Below, one piece after another: positions 27,576 to 40,139 of a stretch of 64,000 bases of DNA. A program made the position numbers and the translations under genes. This DNA comes from Certhia americana (lineage: Eukaryota; Chordata; Aves; Passeriformes; Certhiidae), in assembly GCA_018697195.1 (NCBI GenBank), contig CM031864.1, forward strand, positions 25,864,086 through 25,928,085, in the 5' to 3' direction. A model generated the notes under the pieces. That model searched no databases. It was not told the DNA's origin and saw only the letters and a list, made by a program, of their open reading frames with translations. Within the stretch, counting starts at the first letter, position 1. Each line of letters begins with the position of its first letter.

Positions 27576-27999
27576 GGAACCATGAAATTTTCATTGTATT
27601 CTGTCACTACCAAGTGCCCCAGTCCATATTTCTCTCTCCTCTGCTTTATTGTAAGTCACAGATGATTTAGGCAGCCATAGGGACCTTTATGACTTCAGAC
27701 AATTTCAGAAAATTTTCCAAAAATTGAAAGGTTTTACACATCCAAGTTGGTCTGAATCATCCTCTGTAGGTGTACAGCTCTGTCCACTGGGGAGAAAAGG
27801 CTCTTTCTTTGTATTCTGAGTCACAGCTCAGTTGTATTCACAAAGCAACCGGAGAAGGCTCAGACAGGAGGTGGGCTGTGGGTCTCTTTCCTCAGGAGGA
27901 AAAAATTCCTGGGATTTGTCAAAAAGGAGCCATGCTTGCCCTAACAGATAGATCTCTTTGGGAGAGCCACCAGAGCCAAGGGCTGTTCCACAAAAGAGA

Positions 28000-29800
28000 G
28001 AGGAAAAGAAAATAAAGAAGCAGGGAAGAGCTGAAAAGCTGAGATGGTGAAGGGAGGGTGGGAAGCTCCATGGTGGCCCTGCAGATGCGCTGGGTGAGCT
28101 GGCCCAAGGGGACAATCCTTGGAGGCAGCTGGAGCTCCATGGGGGAAGCTGGAGCTCCTGGGGGACAGTTGAGTGTCCAGGTCATATCTGCCAGCCCCTT
28201 CTGCCCCCATCCCTGATGACCTTGACCAGCTGGGAGTGTGGACATGGTGTGACGTTCCCTGCTGCCTGTCCCTGCTCGGTGACTGTTTGTCTCAAATGCC
28301 TCTGCTGTTTATCCCTTCCCAGAGCCTTCCCCTTCCTCCACTGTCCTCCTTCCTTTGCTCTCAGCATCTCCTTTTTTCTCTTCTTCCTATGATTTCTTTT
28401 CATCACTCTTCCTCCTTTGCTCCATCTTCGACTCTGTCTCCTTGTGATATTTTTTTCCTATGTAAGGAAAGCCACCACACTTTGGATGTTTTGTTTCTCT
28501 GTGTCTTTCTGAAAAGGAAGCCCTTCACATGAAGGTCTGTGTTGCTACTTTCTGTTTCTGGACCACAAGAGCTGCTGCCCATGGAGGCCTCTGGACACCA
28601 TGAGAATATGAATAATGATAATGGAGAATATGAATAATGATAATGGAGCAGTACATGCATGGAAGAGGTGGGAGAACTAGTGACACAGGGCTGATGTTTG
28701 AGATCCTTAAGGAAAGGCTGCTGACATATTCCTCCTGCAGTTGTGGAGCAGTTCACAATGCAATGCCCTTTCCCATATCCTTCTTCTAGAACATCCCCTC
28801 CCCAGAGGTTCTGGGGTTCATCCCCATACTCTGATGATGGGTTTTGAGCTCAACAAAGTGAGCTTGGGGAGCTCCCCCAAAGTTATTGAATCAAGCAGTG
28901 GATACTGGCCATTAAAATGTGTGTCTGCTCTGCACAGCCTTTCCAGGAAACTTCTCCAGGTCTTCATGCCTGCAGAGAGCTCTGCTAGAGGAGAGGGGAG
29001 TGAGAAAACACTTGAAATGGCAGGAGGGAGCAGGGAGCTCTTCTGCCCTCATCCTCCTTTGAGGAGGAGGCCTGCTTTATCCAGGCTCTTGGAGCAGTAG
29101 TCAAACCACAAATAATTCAATTTAAATCTCCACAGCATTTGGACTGCCAGTTTTGCTGCCAGGACAGAGGTCAGCTCCGCTGACTTTAGGCAGCTGCAGG
29201 GCTCTTATCTGTGGTTCTCCCCCACTTCCCTGGTGTCCATGAACGTCAGTGTGAACAAACTGTGGTGATGTGCTCAACTTAGTGTCCTGTAGGGCTGTCC
29301 TTTGAGAGATGCACAGAAAGTGCCAGGGTTTCCTCACTTTCCTCACCAAGGGGTTTCCTTGGGATGTGCTGGGATGACCTTCCCACTGTGCTGTTCTCAT
29401 CACCCACAGCCCTGTGGTGGGAACCCCAAGGACCATGGCATCACACAAAGGGCTGGGTTTTGTTAATGTTCCAAAGTGTCTCATAACCCTGACATCTTTT
29501 CTGACCCACAGGCAGCCCAAGTCTCCCTTTCCTGCCAAACAAAGACTTCCCCATTCCCTGTGTGGGGACCACTCTGTGACCAGGCTCTGCTTGGTGACTC
29601 CAGGGTTGGGTCTGTGATTGGCTGCATCCCTCCAGCATTCCAGAGCTCTGTTCTGCACCAGGCTCTGGGAAGGAGGGGAGGAGGGAGCTGTGGTGCCATA
29701 GCAGAGCCTGCACCCCTCACGTCCTGCCCTCCTGCCGTGCGTCAGATGTGCCACGTAGGGCTCGAAAGTATGAGCAGGTTGGTGTCTCTATCTTCACATG
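28000..29800. other. G+C-richer block with a long minus-strand open frame
   Basis: This block is less A+T-rich than its surroundings and contains the longest ATG-started open frame of the window, 210 codons at 29122-29754 on the minus strand. I recognise no domain. It has no clear promoter or poly(A) signal and several overlapping frames are also open, so it is probably chance. A noncoding or lineage-specific transcript cannot be excluded. Confidence 0.35.
28602..28645. repeat. 22-bp perfect tandem duplication
   Basis: The 22-base unit beginning GAGAATATGAATAATG occurs twice head to tail (28602-28623 and 28624-28645) without mismatch, so it is probably recent. Confidence 0.9.
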
Positions 29801-32800
29801 CCTTCACAGGCTGACATCAGAGTCAGAGAAAACAAATAGGTAGGGTTTTCCCTACCCAATTTAAATAAATTTGGGTTGCTTCCCAGAGGCAGTTCTGCTG
29901 TGCTCTAGCATGACTTTTTGTGCCTAACAATGGCTCCACTTTGCATATAGGGGGAATTTAAAAACCTTTCTCCTCATCCCAGTTCATTTGAGGGCAGCAT
30001 TAAATATCTTAATTTTCCTTAGGCTTTGAAACCCCAAACAGCTTATACATACCATGTTAAATATCTTCTTTTTCTATGATAATTCAAGAAATATGATCCA
30101 AGTGGTGCAATCATATTTTGGCCTTTGTTTCCTTTTAGAGCATTGTGGTCCTGGGAATATACTGTCCAGGTGATGCCCTCTCTGCCACGTGGGCCACAGA
30201 ACTCTGCTCCAGGGCAAATGGTAGGCAGGAGAAGATCTGTCATCGAACAAAAATGTTCTTATTTTATAGCGGAAGAGAAATGGAAACTTAAAGTTGTGGG
30301 TTTTTTAAATGAAAGAAAGGAATTGATGGGGAAAAAGTGACCCTGCAATAGTGATTTTATTGGGACTTAATGTACTTACCTGGAGGATTGAGGCATCACA
30401 AAAGTTCATCCCAAGCACAAGAGCCTCCAAGAGAGGTTAAACCTCTGCTCTCTCTGGCAGATGGAGGGGAGGGGGAAGGCCTCAGCTGTGTTTTGACCAA
30501 CACCTTCCTGCTTGACCTGAGAAAGACTTCCTAAGGACATTTTAGTTGAACTTGGCTTGTCTCCAAAGTATTACATTCCAACAAAAGACTGATTTGTCTG
30601 AAAATTTCCATGGGCTCAAGCTGAGAGGTTTCCTTGCTTCCCAGGACACAAAGGAGATGGAAATGAACTCCTGTTTGCTATAGTGGGGCGGGGGCAAAGG
30701 GGGATTCCAGCTCTGGGTGAATGCGGCTCCACACGTCCCCCCCTTACTCATCCTGAGTCCATTCAAGATGCGTAATGTTATGAAGCAAAATAAACTTCCC
30801 CTTAAAGATGCTTTTGTTGGAGATCAGGAAAAGTCCAGGGCCCAGCTTGAGTCCAGGAGAGTTTCCTCAGCACTGGCTGTGGCCCCATGTCTGAACAGAG
30901 CAATTCCATCCTTGCGTCTGCAAACAGTGCAGTGGGGTGGAACAAGAAGATCCAAATCATTCCATAATCCTATGACTTTGTGTTCAGGATGGGAAAGTTA
31001 AGAATTTGGCTACTCATGCAGGGACATTGTAATGAGATCATAAATATTTTTTTACAAAAAAGAAAAAAAAATTAATTTGAGAATAAAATCCCACATCGCT
31101 TTTCTCAATGCTGCACTCATTTAGGGGAGCCTCAGCACTGCCCTCCCATGGATTTTTCCTATTGTGTTCCCCTGTTATCATTTATGTATTTATTTATTTT
31201 AAAATTGGTTTCATTGTACCTATTCTGATTTCAGATAGCATTGTGAAATAAGGCTGAAGCTGTTTATTGCCTGACATGCAGTTCTTTATCTCAGTAGGTC
31301 TGTATTTCCTTCAAACTTTACTTTTATTCATTGCAACATCTCTATGTTATATTCTGTTCTAAATCAAAAATGTCTTTTCTTACAATATATTCTTACTTAA
31401 GTACTAAACATATATTCTTGTTTAAATACTAAACAAGAAGACTAAAAGAAGTTTTCTCATAATCTGCAGAGGAGTATTTTACATTATGAAGAACAAAACT
31501 TGGAAGATGTTAATTATGACTTTTAATACTGCATTTGGAGGCACACTCCAGCTCTTACCTAAAAAGCAATAAACACAAAGCAGCTCTCCCTTTCCCCTGA
31601 GAAGTCCCCATATTCCTCCTTTTAAAAAAGGTCTCAGGATAGAACTGGAAAAGTGTTGTCTGGGGAAAAAAAGGGTTGTCCAAGTCCAAATTTCCAAATT
31701 TTTTAAGCTTTTAGATAGATTTTAGATTGGTGAAAACTAGCTCAATAAAATTACAAAGTGAAATTTGCAGAAGAATTTACTTGTATGAACTTGTTTTACA
31801 AGTAAATGCACTTTACTTCTTATTACCTTGGAGTCTGTGCCCTGTCAGGGTTATGAGAGGCAGGCACGGGAAATGAGGAGGGGGCTCATTAGGGACTCAA
31901 AGTGTGCAGTCACTAAATTATTTTTGATCAAGCATCACCAGTGGAGTAAGAAGAATTTAATTTGAGGAGAATTGGGCCTGGCTGTGAACTGGAAGGTGGG
32001 GCTGGCTTTGTGCAAGCCAGGCAATGATAGATTGCTCTGTCAAAGTGTGTGCATTTATGGCCCTTGAATAATAAAGAATCTTACTCATAACCTCCCATAA
32101 TGCCTACCCATTCAGGTGCTGATTCATGAGTAATGTAGCTTCTTTTTTAAAGGAAGGATCTTCCTGTGAAAATGGAGCTAGAGGCAAATAAATAAAAATT
32201 TTATTGGTCACTCAAGATTATTTACTTGACTTCCAGTTCCCCCAGTAAAGTTTGTAGTTACTGAGAATGAGCAAACAGATTTAATGTGATAGGGAACAGC
32301 ACATCCTTCTCTTGATGTATTTTTTTCTCAGACAAACAATTAAGAAATCATTCCTCAGTCTGTCTTCTGGTTCCTGGTCTCTAAGTGAAGAGGACAAAAA
32401 ATTGAAAAAATAATTAAAATTTTATTTTGGAGTTTGGTCTTGTAGTATATGTCTGAAATCAGAAGTGACAAAAATCTCTTGGGAACCTTTTCTAGGGAGT
32501 TTCCCTGTCCATTTTTGCAATGTCAGGAGATACAGACAAGCTCTTGAGTTTTTCAGAAGTAAGTTCTAAATCTGATACACAGCTGTAGAAGAGTTCTTCA
32601 GATTGGTTCAGAGCACGGAGCATCCCAAGGTGCTGGTTTGTGTGGCATCACACCTACATCACAGTCTACAACAAATTCCACAGGGAAAGGGCTTTGCATC
32701 TCTCTTGCCATTGTGTTCACTGAAGAAGGAGGGTGAGAAGTGCAAATGATGTTTGCAACAGTGCAATGTCACGCAAATCATGTACAATTTCACCAATGCC

Positions 32801-34721
32801 ATCTCAAACATGCCAGCTGAAGGCACTTGAGACCTGGCTGTTGAATAAACAAATATTAAGGAAAATTATGGTAAATGTTCACTATTTGCAAAAAATGTTT
32901 AAAGGGATTTACGAGAAATGTTTGCAACTAAGGGTAAATGAGGAAGTGACTTCAAAGAGGAAATCAACTTCCTAAAAAAATCAGGAACCCTGGGGATTTT
33001 TATTTTCAATTCACATGAGAAATGGTATTATTTTTGCTGCTGCTTTCAAAAACATGGCTGTGAAGCACTATTGATCTTTGCTTGCTGTGAACTATTGCCT
33101 GCCCTAATTTTTCTTCTGTTTACAGGGATGTTTTAACTGAAAAGCCTTACACATTTGGCACCTCCTTCCTAAGTGATCCAGAAAACCTGCCTGTACTGTG
33201 GGGGTGTTGTGGACTGTCAGATAGAAAATTTCCAGAGATGCTTTCAGGAGTTGCAGAAACCAAACTCCTGGGCTCTGCTGAAGTAGAGTCACTTTTCAAA
33301 ATCTCATCTCTCCTTGAGTGTTCTGATATTTGTTCTGCAATTATGGGAGACATTAACTTCATGGACAGTGCTCATATGCCGCTCATATTTTCCTCAGAAT
33401 GAGATAAGCATCCTTTTTTTTTTCAGACTGAGGAAAAACACAAGGAAACTTCAGTGTTTTATCCACATCCACCTACTGTGCTGAAGATTCAATAATACAA
33501 TGGGAATAATTCCTTATACAGAGTGAAGACTATGTAAAACATCCAAGGTTTCATACTATATAATAATGCCATCTTCTCTTTGGAATGATGAGAAATCCTT
33601 TTCTTGATTTACAAAAGGTCTTCCTCGTCATGGTCAGGTTGGGAAATCTTTCTTCCCCGTCCAGCCTGGGTCAGTTATGATGACAAATACTTAAACACTT
33701 GACCTAGCAAGCAGTGAAAAGATGGTTCACTGTCCCACTACCAGAAACACATCCTGAGTTTGCCTGAAATACTACCAATTCATTGGACACTCAGAAAATA
33801 CAGTCCATTTCTAATTTTAAAATGTTTTCTTTTTTCCTGCCTTCACTGAGATTCTCCATGCTATAAAACTCTCACCCCTGATTTAGTTGGAATCGTCTCT
33901 CCCTCCCTGCCTCTCTGGACGTAATAGATCTGGATGTGATGGCATCACCACATGGAACATCCCTGCCTTGTGTAAGAGCTGCTATTTCACCCCTGCGCCA
34001 ACTCAGCCAGGATTTGCTTTAATGAGTACCTACCACTGCTGCTTAGAAACCTTGCCATTATTTGTTAGGCAGGATTAATTAATCTTGTCTAGGCAACAGG
34101 CTGGAAAGCTGCAACTGAGGACAGTGAGCTGTGTCAGTTCTCCAGGCAGGGTTTTGGAGCTGCTGGAGAATAGCTGTGTTTTGTTGCTCTGTCATGGCTC
34201 ACTGGATAGGTTCAGTGCTTAAAATCATATTAAAAGATTTTTTTGCTGGGTTTTTACCCCAAAATCCCAGTGCTTCTCGTGGTCTTGGTTTCACCCAGCT
34301 CTAAGGACCTGCCAGAATAAATCTGGGGATATGCCTGTTAGCTGGCTTGCACAGTGTTCCCTTGATGAATGCCTATGGAATAATGTCTTTGGGTAGATTT
34401 TTTAAAGGAGAAAGGAAGATGAGACCATTTGGGGGAAAAGCCTTCCCACCCCACAGCAGCTCAGTGGCCTGGGCATTGCTTTCACTCTTTTAGCAATTTT
34501 GGGGTATGTGTTTCATACCCCAGAAGGTTTCAGGTGGTCTCAGAGGAAAGTTGACCACAAATGTGGTGCTTTTGGGGCAAACAAATGGGTGTTAAAATTC
34601 CCTGTCAGCAGGGCAGGTTTGGACAGGGATGCTTGCACACACCTACCTCCACCACGGAGTGAGCCTGGGCTACACATGGTTACTGCAAAGAAATAAAATA
34701 GAGTAGAAATGAAGCTCCCAT
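29801..34721. other. Intergenic, A+T-rich, no feature recognised
   Basis: It includes very A+T-rich stretches (31040-31090, 31180-31500, 32395-32420). No exon or repeat element recognised. Confidence 0.55.
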
Positions 34722-34828
34722 GGTGCCTTGGAAGGATTTTGGGGTTTACCCTGAGACAGAAGCATGAGCTGCTACTTTGATCTTGGAGGTCTTTTCCACC
34801 CTTACTGATTCTGTGATTCCATTATGTA
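34722..34828 (+). mobile_element. CR1 LINE 3' end, short and diverged
   Basis: 'gatcttggaggtcttttcca' and the tail 'ctgattctgtgattcc' mark the end of a CR1. The left limit is uncertain. Confidence 0.6.
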
Positions 34829-34923
34829 AAGATCTGAGGTACTTGCAAGCAGGATGCTCCTCGTTGAGTGATATTTTGTGTTTTGCCTTCTGGTAAGTGT
34901 TAAGTAATTTAACATAAAAGAAT

Positions 34924-34929
<6 letters not shown>

Positions 34930-34978
<49 letters not shown>

Positions 34979-34979
34979 T
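34930..34979. repeat. (TG)n(TA)n compound microsatellite
   Basis: About 14 TG units pass directly into about 11 TA units. Confidence 0.96.
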
Positions 34980-35047
34980 AGGATTGCAGTTGGTTAGAAG
35001 GGGCAAAGTATTTTCAAGTTTGCAGATGTGCTCTGCTATGAGCTAGA

Positions 35048-35190
35048 CAGAATCATAGAAACCCAGACTGGCTGAGATTGGAAGTGACCTTAAAGTTCAT
35101 CTCTACCCAACCGGACACTTCAGGTGTCCAGGTTGCTCCAAGCCCTGTTCAGCCTGGCTTTGGACACTTCCATGGACCGGGCATTGATTC
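35048..35190 (-). mobile_element. CR1 LINE 3' end
   Basis: 'agaatcatagaaacccagac', 'ggttgctccaagccctgttc' and 'agcctggctttggacacttc' identify a reverse-oriented CR1 3' end. Sequence beyond about 35190 is not recognisably CR1. Confidence 0.8.
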
Positions 35191-37864
35191 CGAGATCCTC
35201 AGTGGGTATGCACTGGGTTGGTTTGGAAGCAGATGCTTTGAACATTATTTACCTTCTTCCCCCAGGTTTAGGGTTTCCCTGCCTTGTTTTCTCTCCAATG
35301 GGAAATGCCCACTGGATGAAAAGTAACCAGAATGACTCAAATTTTGAGTGCTCTGCACCCTGCCCTCTCCAAACAGCAAACTAGTGAGATCTCACCAGCT
35401 TTAACAGGTTCCCTCTCCCAAAGATGCTCATCTCCCAACCTGCCCAGGGCCTCTCTGGCTCTGCTTTCTTGAGCTTTGGCTGGATGTGAAGGCTGAGATT
35501 TTCAGACAAGAAAATCACAGAATGGAAATTTGGTTTGGTTTGATTTTTGTTGTGATCAGTGTCTTGCCAATATTAATGAAAATATCTGGACTTACCCTAC
35601 AAGTAAGCACAGAAGTCCCAGATTCTACACTAATAGGAAAAAACAAGAGGATCAGAGGAAAGAATTACAAATTGAATCCAATCCTGTTGCTCCTCAATAT
35701 ATTATTTGCAAACTGAAATCCCAAATCAAAGGAAGAGAAGTACTAAGCTCTTCCCAAGAAGATTTTTTTTTTCCCCTAAAATATTCTTTTGGGATATCAC
35801 TGCATTTCTGCCTTTTCATGTGTTTTAGAAAAGGGAGTGGGATGTCTCAGTTCACCTCCTTTTCCGTATTTAGAGCATAGAGCTACAGCCTTCTCTTTTC
35901 TGTCCTATGTGTACATTCTTACAACATTTAGGTATTTTCCTTCCTGATCTTCCAAAGGGAACAGCACAGATTTGCAATAAGCTTTCCAGAGCTGTTCACC
36001 TATTCCATTGGCTGTGGACAGGCTGGGAATGTGTGACAGATCCATTCCCTCTCTCCAGCCAAGACACCTGTTGACTTCTCTAGATTGATGCTGAAAACCA
36101 AAGGATTATTTTCTTGTGGCCACTTGTTACAGGAATGTCTCCTGGAATCTGGAAAAGCAGCTGCCTTGGGAGCTCAGTGTAAAGCTCAGCTCAGCTCAGG
36201 TGCAGAACCCAGTCTGGTCAGGTGCCTGCAGGGCTCCAACTCAGTGCGCATAAGGAATTCCTACGCAGTGGGCAGAGAGTGAGTGATGCTGGGGAAGGCC
36301 CTTGGCAGGGATGGGAGGTGACCTGTTCCCATAGCACAGCACTCTCGTGAGCCTGGAATGGACTTCTGCTGAGACCCCCTCCTTTATCACACTGCCTAGG
36401 GTGAAACAGTTCCCTCTACCGAGACTGGGAAACAAGAATTTGGCAGGGCAGGGTTTCCTCTGGGGAACATTCTTGTCCTTTGTGTCATCAGGACATGCCC
36501 CTGCTCAGAGGGAAGGAGGAGCTCCTCCTCAATCAAACTATCTCAGCCATCATGCTCAACTCCATTTGAGTTGGCCCTTCCCTAATTAGGGCAGCAGTGA
36601 CCCAAAACACTTTCTCAGTGGAGGATCCTGCAGCCTCCTGATTGCTGCCCTTCGTGTCCCACTGAAACCACTGGCCTTGTCTTCGCTCCTCCTTTGCTCA
36701 GCTTCCCCTCCAGGTGAAGTGGCAATTCACCTGTGGGGACAACAAGCTGACTGTGTGTCAGAGGAAAAAAGCCCCACACGTGGTCTCCACCTGCCCCAAT
36801 TCACCCACAGCCTGGAGAGGCACTGAAGTGATGCTTTTGCAAGGGTCCTCAGGACGTTGCATTTCTGGGACTGAAGATGGTCACTGAAGCGATGAGGACT
36901 GAGTGGTGAGGAGAATTGCTGGAGGTGTTTAGATGCCTGGGTACAGGAGGAATGCAATGGAACTGCACATCTGTGGAGATGGAAACAAGCTCCAAAACAG
37001 AGGCAGAACTGTCACACTCTCAGGGCTGGAGAGTTGTTGGGAATATTGACCTATGGGACAGTGGGATGAGCTTGAACCAAACTTTTGGTGGCTGAAGGAA
37101 GGTGACTCTGGGTGAAGTACTGTGGCTCTGCAGTTGTTCTCTAGACCAAGGCTGTGAGAGGACAGGGCACCAGTACTGGGATGAGGGAATAATGGGGACA
37201 GTCAGCAGTGGGATATCAAGGGGGACTGAGGTGACATTTGGTCAGAGGCTGGTGCAGGTGGTGAGTGACAGGAAGCACAATGATCCCCTGGGATGTCTCC
37301 TTTCCAGCTTCCCCCTGTTTCTCACCAGAGGTGAAAATGTAGGGGAAGAGGCTAGCTGGCCTGAAAGATGCTCACTGCAAGAAAGTGACACATTGTCCAA
37401 GCTCCTGCTCCAGCTTTCAGGAAACACTGCCCTGCTCTGGTCTGGTCACTTGCATCCCAAAGCAGTTTCCCCTTCTGGAGAATGCCAAGCATGAAAGGAA
37501 ACAGGTCTGGGCTGTTCTAGCCTGGGAAAAGGGAAGAGAGGAAGGGAAGTCAGTTACACCAAGGCAGTGTTGTGCAACTCCGGTATTGCACTTTCCCTTT
37601 GAAACTGCCAGAGTGCTGGCATCTCTGCTGTAGATAAGAGGAGCTGTCTCCTCCAGGGATGGAACAGTGAAATCCATTTCCACTTGAGGCCAAAGGGAAA
37701 AAAATTAATCCATCTGGGCAATTTAAACTACAGGCATCTTGGGTTTGACACATCAGAGAATTTAATGCTGCTGGTATAATACCTCTAATTCTCCATGTAA
37801 TCAATTAAAGAACTGTTCAATCCTAAACACTGCTGAAGGAAAAGACAAACAAAGGAGCCCATAA
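35191..37864. other. Intergenic between a CR1 fragment and the PTGS2 3' end
   Basis: Moderately G+C-rich unique sequence lying directly downstream of the predicted PTGS2 poly(A) site. No exon recognised. Confidence 0.55.
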
Positions 37865-37879
37865 AAGTAATTTTTTCAA

Positions 37880-37885
37880 TTTATT
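37880..37885 (-). terminator. PTGS2: PTGS2 polyadenylation signal AATAAA
   Basis: TTTATT on the plus strand reads AATAAA on the transcript strand. A T/GT-rich stretch (TTTGTTTGTCTTTTCC) follows at about 37835-37850, as expected of a downstream element. Cleavage is predicted near 37860-37870. Confidence 0.65.
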
Positions 37886-39422
37886 TATATAAACAATTGC
37901 ATTTTAACAACATTGTTGTCCTACAAAAATAAAGTGAAAAATAATTCACAGAATTTTAAATAAATAATCTCAAATTTCCACATTTAGTGCCTGCAGAGTA
38001 CAAAATGCAGAGTGCACAGGAATCCTTGCTGAAGCAGCTTGTAACTTAACTCAAGTGAGATGGTCTGAGAAATTCCTCTGTACCTACCCCAAAATAACTT
38101 GATTTGCCCAGACTTGCCTCCCTTTGACTCTCTGCCAAACCCTGTTCCTGGGTCAATGGCAGAAAGGTGCCCTGAAGGGTGCCCAGAGCTGGATCTGATG
38201 GACAATTTGCATGAGGAAAAAGTGTCCGAGCAGTATTCACTTGTTAGCACATACAGTACTGACCACCCTTAGAAGGGGAGAGAAGGTTTTCCTTTCTTCA
38301 TGCTCCAAACAGAGAAAGGAAAACAAATGCCCTTCTTGATCCCACAGCATCCATACCAAGACCACTCCAGATCAGTCACTGGTATTGATGGCTGCAGGAG
38401 AGCTTGGTTCTGCTGTTCACGGCCACAATGACAGACCTACCCAGCACGAGTCATGGCTGGCTTTACACAAATCCATGGAAACAGAAGCCACAGACAAACT
38501 ACACTGCTGCCACAGCTGGTAAAAAGCAAAGCCCCTAAAAGTGCTTGAGAGTACAGATGAGATAGAAAACTCAAGTCCTTTTCCACAAGTAGTCAAGGAA
38601 ATTTTGGGCAGGGGCATAGAATACCCGGTTGCTGCTCTATTCCAGTCTGAAGTGACATTTTCTTTTTCCCTATAGTTCCCCAGCTGCTTTTATGGGAAGA
38701 TCATCTTCTACATTTCCTCTCTAGAAATTAAAAAAAGATACCCTTACATGCAAAGTCTGAAGTCCTATACAAGATCCTGTGTAACCTATGTGCCCAGATG
38801 AGACTAGATATTTTACTGCTGGATTAGGACAAATATGTCTAGGAGATTTTGTGCTGGCCAGTCTTAAAGAAGCTTAAGCCACTTACTTAAAATACCTCTG
38901 TTTATAAATTATAAATAAAACATTAAAATCATATAAATCATATAAATAAAACATTCCCCCCCAATAAATAGAAGTACAAATTGTATGTACAGCTTGTGCA
39001 CACAGGCAGAGACACCTCCCGCACCTGGAAGTGCTGCTGAATCTCTTGTGTTCAGCAGAGATTCTCTGTGTATTAACAGAGCTGCTCAGTTTACAGCCTC
39101 CCTTTTTTTGGGAGCACAAAGCCACAGCACACCCTAAGTCCACCTATACTGTCATCCTGTCCTTAGAGTAACAGACATTAAAATTACATTATCAAGTAGA
39201 CCAGAAAACTACAGCTATGAAAAGAATCTCAGTGCCTTGGGCTAAGTTTAAGACCTCCCCAGAGTAACAAAAAAATCCCTACCCAAATGCAAGCAGCCTT
39301 GTATTGCAGCCTGAGAGTCAGTTACTGCTAAGCTCAGTATCTCATTCTCACCCCCTTACGTAGCTAATACATCTGTCACACTTCCTTCAAAAACAAGTAG
39401 AATCCAGGAAAAGTACTATTTT

Positions 39423-39528
39423 CTTTAAATATTTAAAACATTAAAACCATTTTTTTAAAAGTTGTAAAAAATTTACTTTAAATATTTAAAACATTAAAAC
39501 CATATTTTTAAAAAGTTTAAAAAGTAAA
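39423..39528. repeat. 53-bp tandem duplication within the PTGS2 3' UTR
   Basis: A 28-base segment at 39423-39450 recurs exactly at 39476-39503, and the bases after each copy are similar, giving two diverged copies of a 53-bp unit. Each copy contains the 14-base perfect palindrome TTTAAATATTTAAA (39424-39437 and 39477-39490). Confidence 0.8.
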
Positions 39529-40082
39529 AAAATTAGTTTCGTCTAAATCCAGAAGTGGATTTGGACATAAGAGACATTAAGTTATGATACAAAGTGCCCT
39601 ATCTGCAGTGAAGGAGAGGTAGTATCAACAACAAATTAATGCATTTTCTGACCTTACATAATGAAGTGAATCTCAAGTATTTTTTTTTTGTTAATTTTTG
39701 AGTGCTCATATGAAATCCATAATCTTTTCTGACAGTTTTCAGTAAGTCAGATTTTTTTCTTGTACTTTTAGGTCAATAGCTGCTTTCAAGTTGCTGAGAA
39801 AAAAAGTTGCTTTTGTAGTGTTATGTGACCTATGAAAACTGACAGACAGAATCACCACGACTCCCCTTCATCAAGTATTAAAACAACAGTAAAAAGAAGG
39901 TGGAACCATTATCCACTTTGGAATACATCGTTCTGTTACAGAAGATTTTAAACAAGGGATTCACCACTGTCAAGCTGAAACACAGAAAATCCCTTTTGTA
40001 AATGGAAGCCTTACCTCAGTAAGGAATTTAAAGCAACCCCCACAATGAAGATGCTCAAGTTGGTTTTTTAAATACTAAGCCA

Positions 40083-40121
40083 TAAATAGAATAAATAACA
40101 CAGTTAAATAAATAAATAAAT
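40083..40121 (-). promoter_or_regulatory. PTGS2: AU-rich element cluster in the PTGS2 3' UTR
   Basis: Read on the minus strand there are six ATTTA pentamers, four of them overlapping (TAAAT on the plus strand at 40105-40121) and two more at 40092-40096 and 40083-40087. They begin only about 20 bases after the stop codon. In mammals the same position holds the AU-rich element bound by HuR, TTP and related proteins, which controls COX-2 mRNA stability and translation. Function here is inferred by position and motif. Confidence 0.88.
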
Positions 40122-40139
40122 AGATAGATAGCTGGATTT

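Larger units (their letters stand above)
37865..40139 (-). other. PTGS2: PTGS2 3' UTR (predicted extent)
   Basis: The A+T-rich sequence between the stop codon and the first canonical poly(A) signal downstream is about 2.3 kb, similar to the long 3' UTR known for vertebrate COX-2 messages. I saw no AATAAA on the minus strand between the stop and 37885, so a single main 3' end is predicted. The UTR holds several ATTTA pentamers and a 53-bp tandem duplication near 39.45 kb. The exact end is inferred. Confidence 0.7.
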
